Counted from the first letter of the stretch, positions 1 through 8,048 are shown. The stretch: 64,000 nucleotides of DNA from Actinomadura sp. NBRC 104425 (GCF_030269545.1 NZ_BSTN01000023.1:1-64000), one strand, 5' to 3'. Notes: generated by a model not told the origin, from the letters alone. Program-made: numbers and translations.

Positions 1-768
1 CGCACAGATGCGCCAACCAGTCCTCAAACAGCCCCCCGCACAGCACATGCCTGCACGGACGCACCACACCGAACATCCTCCGGGCACTCCCCCCACTGGA
101 TGGACCGCGACAACACACACGGACGCGATCTTCCATGGATCGGTTCCGGCTCTTCTGAAAGTCCGGGCCGACCAGGGCGCCGGCCGACGGGCGCGGTCAG
201 CGCCTGGCCGGGCCGTTCGGCAGCGTCCGCGCCACGCTCGGCGCTCGGCCGACGGCAGCGTGGCGTCGCGTCGCTGAGAAGGGCGAAGTGCCCGGCGTCC
301 CCGGCACCACAGCGTCGATCGGTCAGCCGCATCGACGACGCGGGGCGGCCGCCGGGACGGCCGAAGCGTCCGAACCGGACGACGCGTTGGGGAGATCATC
401 CATGCCGCGTCACCGTAAAGCAATGCGTTGACTCTCCGACCGTCGGGCTTCACGGCCCTACCCCGCGAGCGGTCGGAGCACCGTCACTTCACCGGCTGGA
501 AGGACGGCCACTCGGTCAGCCGCCGTCGGCAGGTGACGTACAGCGAACGTTGTCGACTCGTCGCACTGCTCCTGCACCTGCGTGGCCGCAGCTCAGATGG
601 AGACGGGGGCTCGCGCCGCTTCGCCGGGCGTCCGCACACCGCTGTTGGATCGCATCACGGCACATCCGCGTCGCGACGCCGCCTGTCTCGTGGTGATCGC
701 CAGGCGCGGAATCCCGCTTCACCGCCGAGCCGTGCCCGGCGACGGACGAGTCCCCGCGGGGGAGGGCG
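1..768. other. Intergenic region with no supportable gene
   Basis: No reading frame here has a recognisable domain, a plausible ribosome site or actinomycete-like third-position bias over its length. The open frames are arginine/proline-rich shadows. One structural item is visible: 9-base arms CTCCGACCG (434-442) and CGGTCGGAG (470-478) could form a hairpin with a 27-nt loop. The stretch may be decayed sequence or the control region of a gene left of the window. Confidence 0.6.
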
Positions 769-1503
769 TCAGTCGGTGATTTTGATGCGGATCCGGCGGA
801 AGCCGCGGCCCTTGTTCTCGACCTTGGCGACCGTGATGCGACCGATCTGGCGGGTGGAGGCGACATGGGTGCCGCCGTCCGCCTGGGTGTCCAGGCCGAC
901 GATGTCGACGATGCGCACGTCCTCGACCTCCGGCGGGACGAGGTTGGTGGCGGTGCGGATGATGTCGGGGATCGCGAACGCCTCGGCGCGCGGCAGCGTT
1001 TTGACGTCGATGCGCCGGTCCTTGGCGATCTCGGCGTTGCAGGCCTCCTCGATCGTCTGCTTGAAGCCCGGCGGCACCTCGGGAAGATCGAAATCCATCC
1101 GGGCGACCAGCGGCTCCATATTGCCGCCGGTGACGGGGCAGCCGTAGTCGCGGAAGACCACGCCGCACAGCAGGTGGAGCGCCGAGTGGGTGCGCATCAG
1201 AGCGGTGCGGCGTTCGTCCTCCACGGCGCCGCGCACGGACGTGCCGACGGGCGGGATCGGATCGCCTTCGACCGGGATGAGCCGCAGGTCGTCGCCCTTG
1301 CGGACGCCCGCGATGCGGGTCTGGACCCCCTGCCACAACAGCACGCCGTGGTCCGGCGGCTGCCCTCCCCCGCCGGGATAGAACGCCGACCGGTCGAGAA
1401 CGATGCCCTCGGCGTCGGCGTCGAGCACGACCGCGTCCCATTCGCGCAGAGTCTGGTCGTCGAGTTCGAGACGGGCGGTGCGCCCATGGTGGTACGACCC
1501 CAT
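769..1503 (-). CDS. Alanyl-tRNA editing protein, AlaX type
   Basis: A 244-residue stand-alone homologue of the AlaRS editing domain. AlaX proteins hydrolyse mischarged Ser- or Gly-tRNA(Ala) in the cytoplasm. The first metal-binding half, HxxxH, is present as THSALH (His106, His110). The second half, usually C-G-G-T-H, reads D-G-G-T-H (Asp209 to His213), so the usual zinc Cys is replaced by Asp. The opening segment with FYPGGGGQPPDHG is typical of the family. The ATG at 1503 fits the usual N-terminus. The gene stands alone downstream of two tRNA genes on the same strand. Family assignment is firm; substrate and metal use are inferred. Confidence 0.85.
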   Translation of the reverse strand: MGSYHHGRTARLELDDQTLREWDAVVLDADAEGIVLDRSAFYPGGGGQPPDHGVLLWQGVQTRIAGVRKGDDLRLIPVEGDPIPPVGTSVRGAVEDERRTALMRTHSALHLLCGVVFRDYGCPVTGGNMEPLVARMDFDLPEVPPGFKQTIEEACNAEIAKDRRIDVKTLPRAEAFAIPDIIRTATNLVPPEVEDVRIVDIVGLDTQADGGTHVASTRQIGRITVAKVENKGRGFRRIRIKITD

Positions 1504-1698
1504 GTACCGACTCTAGGCGGAGCATGGGGCGGCGGAGGCGCAGACGCGGCCTCTTTCACAATCACCACCTCGGCCACATGCGGCCTCTGGGACGGGCAGG
1601 GCGCGGGTGGGATCGGGAATTGCCCGGCCGGGACGCGGATGAAGATCCATAAAAGCGCGAACCGCAGGTCGGAAATCCCTGACCTGCGGTTTCATCGG

Positions 1699-1771
1699 TA
1701 CCCCCGAGCGGATTCGAACCGCCGTTACCGCCTTGAGAGGGCGGCGTCCTAGGCCACTAGACGACGGGGGC
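1699..1771 (-). tRNA. tRNA-Glu (anticodon CUC)
   Basis: The complement folds as a cloverleaf. The acceptor stem is GCCCCCG with CGGGGGU (a G-U pair at 1-72), the T-arm carries GGTTCGAATCC and the anticodon loop is CUCUCAA, giving anticodon CUC. CCA is not fully encoded. It lies 143 nt downstream of tRNA-Gln on the same strand, so the two may share a transcript. Confidence 0.95.
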
Positions 1772-1914
1772 CTGTCTTTTGTTCGGCCTTTGCGATCTCT
1801 CGCTCGGGCCTCGCCCAGCTTACCGGACGATCTCCTTTTGTTCGAATCGATTCTCGGTGAATCGCTTCGGACCAAGGAGGCGGGTCTTACCGATCAAGAT
1901 CGGGGGGGACCCAG

Positions 1915-1986
1915 CTGGGGTACCAGGACTCGAACCTAGACTAACTGAACCAGAATCAGTCGTGCTGCCGATTACACCATACCCCA
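1915..1986 (-). tRNA. tRNA-Gln (anticodon CUG)
   Basis: The complement folds as a cloverleaf with acceptor stem UGGGGUA/UACCCCA, discriminator G, a T-arm with GGTTCGAGTCC and anticodon loop UUCUGGU (anticodon CUG). CCA is not encoded. Actinomycetes generally make Gln-tRNA(Gln) through GatCAB amidation of Glu-tRNA(Gln), and gatCAB is in this window at 29501-32820. Confidence 0.95.
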
Positions 1987-2177
1987 CTGTGGTACGGCTC
2001 CCCGCCGAGGTTACCCGGCCGGTCGCTCGCGCCTCGAAGAGAATACAGGAACCGGGGACCGCGGACCAAAACGATTAGCCGACAGGCGGTGCGGCAGTGG
2101 CCGATGGGGCGCGGTCACGCAGCGACGAAGGCCCGGGGCGGGAGGGCGTCGCCCCGGAGGCGGGCGCCCCAACGCGT

Positions 2178-2810
2178 TCAGCGGCGGGTGAAGTCGGGCG
2201 GGCCGATGTGGTCGTGGCCCCATTCGACCAGGGGGCGCAGCCGGCGCCAATACTCGCGCACCCGGTGCACCACCTCGGGGGTCTCCATCCAGGGGTCGGC
2301 GGGCCAGCCGTGGTGGGCGTACAGGGAGCGGTGCCGCAGCAGGTCCAGCCGGGGATGGTCGGCGGGGACGCCGCGCGGCCGGGTCTTGAGCCGGTCGCCC
2401 GCGATCTGTAGACCGGCCGCGCGCAGCTCGTCAACGATGGCCTGGAGCTGCTTGCCGGGCGGCCCCTGCACGGCCTCCCGGTAGCACCGCAGCTGCTCGG
2501 GCGTCGGCGCGTACATGCCGCCAGCCACCATCAGCCCGTCGGCGTCGATCTGGACGTAATACCCGCCGACGTGCGCGCCCTGGTGGGTCTTGTAGGGCGT
2601 CTTGTCAGGCGAGAACCGCAGGTCGCGGTAGGGGCGGAACAGCTTGGCCGCCCCGAACTCCTCCTCCAGCTCGGCGCACAGCGCCAGCATGGGTTCGCGC
2701 ACGCAACGCTCATAGGCGTCGCGGTGCGCGGCCCAGTAGCTTTTGGAGTTGTCGGCGAGGAGCCCGGCGTAGAAGTCGAACGCCTCGCCGGGAAAGCCGG
2801 TGAACGTCAC
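2178..2810 (-). CDS. DUF2461 (TIGR02453-type) protein
   Basis: A 210-residue protein opening MTFTGFPGEAFDFYAGL, followed by NSKSYWAAHRDAYE, FRPYRDLRFSPDKTPYKTH and GGYYVQID. These are the conserved blocks of the DUF2461 family, widespread in bacteria and without an established function. Length matches the family (about 200-230 residues). The ATG at 2810 begins the conserved N-terminus. It is monocistronic, between the FAH-fold gene upstream and tRNA-Gln downstream. No signal peptide or membrane segment is visible. Confidence 0.85.
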   Translation of the reverse strand: MTFTGFPGEAFDFYAGLLADNSKSYWAAHRDAYERCVREPMLALCAELEEEFGAAKLFRPYRDLRFSPDKTPYKTHQGAHVGGYYVQIDADGLMVAGGMYAPTPEQLRCYREAVQGPPGKQLQAIVDELRAAGLQIAGDRLKTRPRGVPADHPRLDLLRHRSLYAHHGWPADPWMETPEVVHRVREYWRRLRPLVEWGHDHIGPPDFTRR

Positions 2811-2871
2811 GGCGCCCCCTCATCCCCGGTCACGACGGGTCCACGCTACGCGCCGGGTACGACGGAACGGG

Positions 2872-3636
2872 CTATTCGCGGGCCACCACGCGGTTGGTGA
2901 GCTCGCCGATGCCCTCGACGCGCACGGTGACCTCGTCGCCGATTTCCAGCGGGCCGACCCCGGCCGGGGTGCCGGTCAGGATGACGTCGCCGGGCAGCAG
3001 CGTCATGACCTGGCTGACGTACTCGACCAGCGCGGGGACGTCGTGCAGCAGCAGCGAGGTGCGGGCGTCCTGGCGGACCTCGCCGTTGACGGAGGTGCTG
3101 ATGGCCAGGTCGGACGGGTCGACCTCGGTCTCGATCCAGGGGCCGAGCGGGCAGAAGGTGTCGAAGCCCTTGGCCCGCGTCCACTGCCCGTCCTTCTTCT
3201 GCAGGTCGCGGGCGGTGACGTCGTTGGCGCAGGTGTAGCCGAGGATCACCTCGGGGACGCGGGAGGCGGGCACCTCGCGGCACATCCGACCGATCACCAC
3301 GGCCAGCTCGCCCTCGTAGTCGACCCGCTGCGACAGCTTCTCGGGGTAGGCGATCGCCTCGCCGGGGCCGATGACGGCGGTGGACGGCTTGGCGAAGATC
3401 ACCGGTTCGGCGGGGGGCTCGCCGCCCATCTCCCGGGCGTGGTCGGCGTAGTTCTTGCCGATCGCGATGACCTTGCTGGGCAGGATCGGCGCCAGCAGCC
3501 GTACGTCGGCCAGCGGGTACCGCACGCCCGTGAAGGTCAGCTCACCGAACGGATGGGCCGCGACCGCGGCGACGGTGTTCTCTTCGACCACCCCGAAGGA
3601 CATGCCCTCCTCGGTGGAGAACCTGGCGATGCGCAT
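2872..3636 (-). CDS. Fumarylacetoacetate hydrolase family protein
   Basis: A 254-residue FAH-fold protein. The N-terminal part (MRIARFSTEEG...) leads into the catalytic domain from about residue 55 (IAIGKNYADHAREMG). YEGELAVVIG supplies metal-binding acids, and TARDLQKKDGQW and TSVNGEV are other family blocks. Members hydrolyse or isomerise acylpyruvates and homoprotocatechuate-pathway diones; the substrate here is unknown. The frame extends upstream to 3768, but ATG 3636 starts the conserved sequence and the extra 44 residues look non-coding. In related actinomycetes this gene often lies near gltX, which is not in the window. Confidence 0.85.
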   Translation of the reverse strand: MRIARFSTEEGMSFGVVEENTVAAVAAHPFGELTFTGVRYPLADVRLLAPILPSKVIAIGKNYADHAREMGGEPPAEPVIFAKPSTAVIGPGEAIAYPEKLSQRVDYEGELAVVIGRMCREVPASRVPEVILGYTCANDVTARDLQKKDGQWTRAKGFDTFCPLGPWIETEVDPSDLAISTSVNGEVRQDARTSLLLHDVPALVEYVSQVMTLLPGDVILTGTPAGVGPLEIGDEVTVRVEGIGELTNRVVARE

Positions 3637-3755
3637 GTCCGGAAGCCTAGTACGGGTCCCGGAACGTCCCGTCCAGCAGGTCACCCGCCCGGACAGCCCC
3701 CAAGAGGCGCATTTTCCACCGCGCCGCGGTGCTGAGGCCGCCGCAGGATCGGCCG

Positions 3756-5066
3756 TCAGAAACCGCACGGAGAGCCGTTCACCCGGCAGTTCTCGAGGTC
3801 GGAGGGGGTGCCCTCCGCGCCGAACCGCACCTGCCAGGTGGCGCCGACCGGGATGGGCCGGGCGCCTTCGACGTTGCGGATCTCCACCGCGGACCCGCCG
3901 CGCACCAGCCGTCCGCCCCAGATGTTCTTGACGTTGGCGCCGGGCACCTCGAAGGTGATCCGCCAGTTCGTCAGCGGCGCGCCGGTCCGGTTGGTCACGG
4001 CGAACTCGCCCTCGAAGTAGCCGGGGTCCTGCTGGACGACCTGGTAGGTGATCCCTTCGCCGCGGACCAGGGGCCCGGGCGGCGGCGCGGACAGGGGCGG
4101 CGGCTCGTCGGCCGTGCCCGCGGACGGATCGGCCCCGCCGGACCCGGGCGCCTGCGAGGACGGCTGCGCGGCCGCCCCCGGGGACTCGGACGGCGCGGGC
4201 TCCTCGGCGCCCGGGGACGACGACGGCTGCGCGGACGTCGGGGTGCCGCCGCCCGGCGCCGTCGGGGACGCGGCCGGCGACCGCCGGGTCGCCTCGGGCC
4301 CGTCCTCACCGCCGCCCAACGTGAACACGACGACACCGGCCGCGGCGACGACGGCTACGACCGCCAGCACGACGGCCGGCACCAGCAGGCGCCGCTTGCG
4401 GTTCGGTGTTTCGAAGGCCGGGTTCGCCGACACGTCGGGGGCCGGGTTCGCCGGCACGCCGAGCGGCGGGCTCGGGGACTCGATGTGCGGCCCGGTCGGC
4501 GCGTTGTCCGCCTTCGGCGTCTGACCGTCGGGCTGCGGCTCCGCGGGGGCGGCGGGCATCTCGGCCATGGCGGATGCCAGCGTGTACGGGGTGGGTGGCA
4601 CTTCGCCGACGGCGGACTGCTCGCCGGGCTCGCTGCTCTCGGCCTCGGAGCCGAACTGCATCGTCCACGGCTCCTCACCCGACGCAGCAGCCGACTCACC
4701 CGTCGCCGCCTCAGAAGAGCGGCCGGCGGAAGCCGAGCGCCCGGACGGGCCGTCCACCGACGTGACGTCAGGGGTTCGCGGCGCATCCTCGACGGCGTTG
4801 CCGCTCTCGGCCGCGGAGCCGAACTGCATCGTCCACGGCTCCACGCCCGGCACGGTGGCCGACTCGTGCGTCGCCGTCCCGGCGGCGCGGTCGGCGCGGT
4901 CGGCACGGGCGGGGCGCCCGGAGGGGCCGTCCACGGACGTGGCGTCAGGGTCCGGCGAGGCGTCCACGGCAGTGCTGTCGGCCTTGATTCTGGGGATACC
5001 GAACTCGGCCGTCGTCCGGTGGTCCGGGGGCGCCTGTCCCGGTTCGTGACCGCTCACCTGCGTCAC
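3756..5066 (-). CDS. Single-pass membrane protein with C-terminal CBM2-like domain
   Basis: A 436-residue protein in three parts. Residues 1 to about 215 are acidic, low complexity and repetitive: two copies of a unit of about 55 residues share TSVDGPSGR and EPWTMQFGS. One membrane helix follows (VPAVVLAVVAVVAAAGVVVF). After a Pro/Ser/Gly-rich linker comes a beta-type domain of about 100 residues with NRTGAPLTNWRITFEVPG and a Cys pair near the C-terminus, resembling family 2 carbohydrate-binding modules. Orientation is probably N-in, exposing the module outside. It could anchor something to glycan or serve as a substrate or partner of the Ser/Thr kinases of this genome. Function is unknown. 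Confidence 0.65.
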   Translation of the reverse strand: MTQVSGHEPGQAPPDHRTTAEFGIPRIKADSTAVDASPDPDATSVDGPSGRPARADRADRAAGTATHESATVPGVEPWTMQFGSAAESGNAVEDAPRTPDVTSVDGPSGRSASAGRSSEAATGESAAASGEEPWTMQFGSEAESSEPGEQSAVGEVPPTPYTLASAMAEMPAAPAEPQPDGQTPKADNAPTGPHIESPSPPLGVPANPAPDVSANPAFETPNRKRRLLVPAVVLAVVAVVAAAGVVVFTLGGGEDGPEATRRSPAASPTAPGGGTPTSAQPSSSPGAEEPAPSESPGAAAQPSSQAPGSGGADPSAGTADEPPPLSAPPPGPLVRGEGITYQVVQQDPGYFEGEFAVTNRTGAPLTNWRITFEVPGANVKNIWGGRLVRGGSAVEIRNVEGARPIPVGATWQVRFGAEGTPSDLENCRVNGSPCGF

Positions 5067-5144
5067 CTTTCCGCACTGCGTCGTCTACTGACGATGCGAC
5101 GACGGGCGGACGCGACCGGTTCAGGGTCGCCGGAAATCGGACCT

Positions 5145-5558
5145 TCAGGATGTGGCGGCAGGTTCGGGCACACCGCGCCGCGCGGCCCGCCGCTGGTGGC
5201 GGTTGAGCATGTCGGTAACCAGTTCGATGGCGTCCGGGGCGGCGGCGTCCCGGCCGCTGGACGCGCAGGCCACCGACAGCCAGCGGGTCGCCTCGGCCAG
5301 CAGCACGTCGCAGGCGCCGGGCGGCCGTTCGTCGGCGAGCCGTCCCAGCACGTCCACCAGCGCCAGCGCGGCGCGCGGATGGCCGGACTCGGCGGCGCGC
5401 CGGAGCCATCCGGCGGCCTGCTCCAGGTCGCCCTCGCTCTCGTACAGCGTGCCGAGCCAGTAGGCGAAGTCGGGCCACTCGCTGAACGCGCCGTCCTTCG
5501 CTCTCCCCGCCGGACGCGGGTCCCCCAGCGGCTGGGGACGCGAGGAGGGGACGGACAT
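5145..5558 (-). CDS. Small Sel1/TPR-like repeat protein
   Basis: A 137-residue soluble protein. FAYWLGTLYESEGDLEQAAGWLRRAAESGHPRAALAL is split over residues 31-67 and reads as one Sel1/TPR helix pair, so the protein is probably a small adaptor for protein-protein contacts. There is no catalytic motif or signal peptide. The ATG at 5558 is used. It lies upstream of the CBM2-like membrane protein on the same strand (78-nt gap), so the two may be co-transcribed. The specific role is unknown. Confidence 0.6.
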   Translation of the reverse strand: MSVPSSRPQPLGDPRPAGRAKDGAFSEWPDFAYWLGTLYESEGDLEQAAGWLRRAAESGHPRAALALVDVLGRLADERPPGACDVLLAEATRWLSVACASSGRDAAAPDAIELVTDMLNRHQRRAARRGVPEPAATS

Positions 5559-5810
5559 GACGGCGCTCCGGAGTTTCGGTCACAGGTCTCGACGGCTCGG
5601 CGTCAGCAGACGTCAACAGACGGCGACACCGGCCAAGCTACATATCGTGGCGACCGGCATCCCGTTTCGCCACTGATTTGCCGGCTTTGGCAACAAGCCG
5701 GCAAAGACCTCGCCGGGCCGTCCGCAGACCGTCCCCCCGCAGGCGGCGCGAGCACCGAGCCGCGTACGGTTGTGGTGATCGCCGACAGGTTCGACCGAAG
5801 GGGCGTGACC

Positions 5811-6188
5811 GTGTCCGTCGTGAAGATCAACGTGCTGACCGTCAGCGAGGAGATGCGCGCGGAGCTGGAGAAGCGCTTCGCGGGCCGGGCGGGGCTGGTG
5901 GAGTCCGCCGACGGGTTCGAGCACTTCGAGCTGCTGCGCCCCGTCGAGGGCACCGACCGTTACCTGGTGTACACGCGTTGGCGCAGCGAAGAGGATTTCG
6001 AGCGCTGGACGCAGAGCCAGGCCTTCCAGCGCGGCCACGCCCAGGCGGCCGCGGACGCCGAGCGCGCGGGCGGCCACGGCCACGGCCACGGCCATGGGCA
6101 CGGGCACGGCGGTCCGGCGGCCACGGCGGCCGAGCTGTGGAGCTTCGAGATCGTCGAAGAGGCCGACCCCAAGCCCGCGTCCGGCTGA
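5811..6188 (+). CDS. MhuD/IsdG-type heme-degrading monooxygenase with His-rich insert
   Basis: A 125-residue ferredoxin-like protein of the antibiotic biosynthesis monooxygenase fold. It matches mycobacterial MhuD in its opening (VVKINVLTV), ELEKRFAGRAG and FELLRPVEG segments. The catalytic Asn7, Trp66 and His76 sit where MhuD has Asn7, Trp66 and His75. Members open heme oxidatively to release iron in the cytoplasm. The GTG at 5811 is chosen because GAAGGGG lies 7 nt upstream. A tract of alternating His and Gly at residues 88-100 sits in a loop before the last strand and is absent from MhuD as I know it. It may bind released iron or another metal. No uptake gene is adjacent. Confidence 0.85.
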   Translation: MSVVKINVLTVSEEMRAELEKRFAGRAGLVESADGFEHFELLRPVEGTDRYLVYTRWRSEEDFERWTQSQAFQRGHAQAAADAERAGGHGHGHGHGHGHGGPAATAAELWSFEIVEEADPKPASG

Positions 6189-6189
6189 G

Positions 6190-6224
6190 CCGCCCGGCGC
6201 GCCGCCGCGCCCGCGCCCGGGCGG
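6190..6224. terminator. Possible hairpin between convergent genes
   Basis: Arms CCGCCCGG (6190-6197) and CCGGGCGG (6217-6224) are perfectly complementary and fill the gap between the heme oxygenase stop and the cimA stop. There is no U-tract on either strand, so terminator function is tentative. The right arm ends at the edge of the cimA stop codon. Confidence 0.4.
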
Positions 6225-7802
6225 TCAGCTCGCCTCGTAGCCGGCGTGCAGCAGGCAGTAGGTGACGGCCTGCTCCAGGGCCTGCCAGGACGCGGCGATG
6301 ACGTTCTCCTCCACGCCGACGGTGCCCCACTCGCGGTCGCCGTCGGTGGATTCGATCAGCACGCGGGTGCGGGCGCCGGTGCCGTGCGCGCCCTCCAGGA
6401 TGCGCACCTTGTAGTCGACCAGCTCCAGCCGGGCCAGCTCGGGGTAGAGCCGCTCCAGGGCCAGGCGCAAAGCGTTGTCGAGCGCGTTGACCGGCCCGTT
6501 GCCCTCCCCGGTGGCGACGATCCGCTCGCCCTTGGCGTGCAGTTTGACGGTGGCCTCGGTGACCATGGAGCCGTCGGGGCGGCGCTCCACGATGGCCCGC
6601 CACGACTCGACCTCGAAGTGCCGCTGCCGCACCCCGGTCAGCTCCTCGCGCAGCAGCAGCTCGAACGAGGCGTCGGCGGCCTCGAAGGTGTACCCGGCCG
6701 ACTCCAGCTCCTTGACGCGCTCGACGACCTTGCGTGCCTTCTCCCCCGACAGGTCGTAGCCCAGCTCGCGGCCCTTGAGCTCGACCGAGGCGCGGCCGGC
6801 CATGCTGGACACCAGCATGCGCATGTCGTTGCCGACGGCGGCCGGGTCGATGTGCTGGTACAGGTCGGGGTCCACCTTGACCGCCGAGGCGTGCAGCCCG
6901 GCCTTGTGCGCGAACGCCGACACCCCCACGTACGGCTGCTGGGAGCCGAGCACGACGTTGGTGACCTCGGAGACGGCGTGCGCGATGCGGGTCATCTCGG
7001 CCAGCTGCTCGTCGGACACCAGCCGCATACCGCGCTTGAGCTGCAGGTTGCCGATCACGGTGAACAGGTTGGCGTTGCCGCTGCGCTCGCCGTAGCCGTT
7101 GGCGCATCCCTGGACGTGGGTGGCGCCCGCCTTGACCGCGGCCAGCGAGTTGGCGACGGCGCAGCCGGAGTCGTCGTGGCAGTGGATGCCGACCCGGGCG
7201 CCCACGCCCACCACCTCGTGGACGATGTCGGCCAGCTCGTCGGGGAGCATGCCGCCGTTGGTGTCGCACAGCGCGATCACGTCCGCGCCCGCCTCGGCGG
7301 CGGTGCGCACGACCTCCAGCGCGTAGGCGGGGTTGGCCCGGTAGCCGTCGAAGAAGTGCTCGGCGTCCAGGAAGACTCGTTGGCCCTCCGCACGCAGGTG
7401 GGAGACCGTGTCGCGGATCATCGCGAGGTTCTCCTCCAGGGTGGCGCGGAGGGCCAGTTCGACGTGCCGGTCATGGCTCTTGGCGACGAGCGTCACGACC
7501 GGCGCGCCGGATTCGCGCAGGGCGGCCACCAGGGGGTCGTCGGCGGCCTTCGTGCCGGGTCGGCGGGTCGCGCCGAACGCGGCGAGCTGCGCGTGCTTCA
7601 GGCCGAGCTCGGTGCGAGCCCGCCGGAAGAACTCGGTGTCCTTGGGGTTGGCGCCGGGCCAGCCGCCCTCGATGAAGCTCACGCCGAGGTCGTCCAGGTG
7701 GCGCGCGATGGCGAGCTTGTCGCCGACGGAGAGGTTGAGGCCCTCCTGCTGCGCGCCGTCCCGCAGCGTGGTGTCGTAGACGTGGAATCCGTCGCCGTGC
7801 AT
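6225..7802 (-). CDS. cimA: (R)-citramalate synthase
   Basis: A 525-residue HMGL-like acyltransferase that condenses pyruvate with acetyl-CoA to citramalate, the threonine-independent entry to isoleucine. TIM-barrel blocks are clear: YDTTLRDGAQQEG at the N-terminus, FIEGGWPGANPKD, DTNGGMLP, GIHCHDDSGCAVANS (metal-binding His pair) and GCANGYGERSGNANL. A linker precedes the C-terminal regulatory (LeuA-dimer) domain with TGEGNGPVNALDNALR. GWPGANPKD and overall length favour CimA over isopropylmalate synthase. The mRNA carries GGAGGGGA before ATG 7802 and a leader-peptide attenuator upstream (7844-7942), consistent with control by branched-chain amino acids. Confidence 0.93.
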   Translation of the reverse strand: MHGDGFHVYDTTLRDGAQQEGLNLSVGDKLAIARHLDDLGVSFIEGGWPGANPKDTEFFRRARTELGLKHAQLAAFGATRRPGTKAADDPLVAALRESGAPVVTLVAKSHDRHVELALRATLEENLAMIRDTVSHLRAEGQRVFLDAEHFFDGYRANPAYALEVVRTAAEAGADVIALCDTNGGMLPDELADIVHEVVGVGARVGIHCHDDSGCAVANSLAAVKAGATHVQGCANGYGERSGNANLFTVIGNLQLKRGMRLVSDEQLAEMTRIAHAVSEVTNVVLGSQQPYVGVSAFAHKAGLHASAVKVDPDLYQHIDPAAVGNDMRMLVSSMAGRASVELKGRELGYDLSGEKARKVVERVKELESAGYTFEAADASFELLLREELTGVRQRHFEVESWRAIVERRPDGSMVTEATVKLHAKGERIVATGEGNGPVNALDNALRLALERLYPELARLELVDYKVRILEGAHGTGARTRVLIESTDGDREWGTVGVEENVIAASWQALEQAVTYCLLHAGYEAS

Positions 7803-7843
7803 GTCGCAGTCCCCTCCAGGGATGGAAAGCAGCCCCGCCGGAA

Positions 7844-7875
7844 TAAAAAAGACCTCTCACGGACGTGAGAGGTCT
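7844..7875 (-). terminator. cimA attenuator: intrinsic terminator
   Basis: In the minus-strand RNA, AGACCTCTCAC (7850-7860) and GTGAGAGGTCT (7865-7875) make a perfect 11-bp stem with a 4-nt loop. A run of six Us follows directly (7845-7850). It sits between the leader peptide and cimA, and is the textbook form of an attenuation terminator. Confidence 0.9.
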
Positions 7876-7913
7876 GCGCGCCGGCGGTGTCCCGAAATCA
7901 GTCGCCGGCGCGC
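7876..7913 (-). promoter_or_regulatory. cimA attenuator: pause (1:2) hairpin
   Basis: Arms GCGCGCCGGCG (7876-7886) and CGCCGGCGCGC (7903-7913) pair perfectly over 11 bp, with the leader-peptide stop codon in the loop. A ribosome finishing the leader would disrupt this hairpin. One stalled at the upstream Leu/Val/Ile codons would leave room for a different fold. Confidence 0.75.
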
Positions 7914-7942
7914 CAGCCGATAATGACAAGGCTGAGGCGCAT
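7898..7942 (-). CDS. cimA leader peptide, Leu/Val/Ile-rich
   Basis: A 14-codon ORF, MRLSLVIIGWRAGD, ends in TGA 60 nt upstream of the terminator's 3' end. Codons 3-8 read Leu-Ser-Leu-Val-Ile-Ile, a run able to sense charged tRNA for all three branched-chain amino acids. There is no Shine-Dalgarno; a -10-like GACTGT ends 7 nt before the ATG, so the RNA may begin at the start codon. The ILV-x-G-x-RAG ending resembles ilvB leader peptides, including the one at 24445-24495. No function other than attenuation is expected. Confidence 0.82.
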   Translation of the reverse strand: MRLSLVIIGWRAGD

Positions 7943-7949
7943 GGTGGTC

Positions 7950-7978
7950 ACAGTCTGCCACATCCGCCGCGCTGTTGA
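7950..7978 (-). promoter_or_regulatory. Candidate promoter of the cimA leader
   Basis: On the minus strand, TCAACA (7973-7978) and GACTGT (7950-7955) are 17 nt apart. The -10 element ends 7 nt before the leader ATG. Both hexamers are imperfect. Position and parallels with ilvB and leuB support the call more than the sequence alone. Confidence 0.5.
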
Positions 7979-7986
7979 GACATCGG

Positions 7987-8001
7987 TCTCGCCTGATGAG
8001 A
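7987..8001 (-). promoter_or_regulatory. Shared BCAA palindrome upstream of cimA
   Basis: On the minus strand, TCTCATCAGGCGAGA is a 15-bp inverted repeat followed by CCGATG, 44 nt upstream of the leader start codon. The same element occurs upstream of leuB (10430-10444) and ilvB (24548-24562) at similar distances. A second GAGAC...GTCTC pairing overlaps it on the promoter side. Confidence 0.7.
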
Positions 8002-8048
8002 CGGATGTGCCCTTTTGTGACCTATGCGCCGGAGGGGACCGCGGACGG

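Noticed and set aside
428-760. Remnant transposase or gene in the left intergenic region
   Set aside because: No DDE, integrase or HTH motif, terminal repeats or target duplication was seen in any frame.
3729-5800. Long plus-strand frame upstream of the heme oxygenase start
   Set aside because: Antisense to the CBM2-like and Sel1-like genes with no domain; the real gene begins at GTG 5811 with a ribosome site.
6072-6112. GGCCACGGCCAC repeats as a DNA regulatory repeat
   Set aside because: They encode the His-Gly tract of the heme oxygenase in frame, which explains them.
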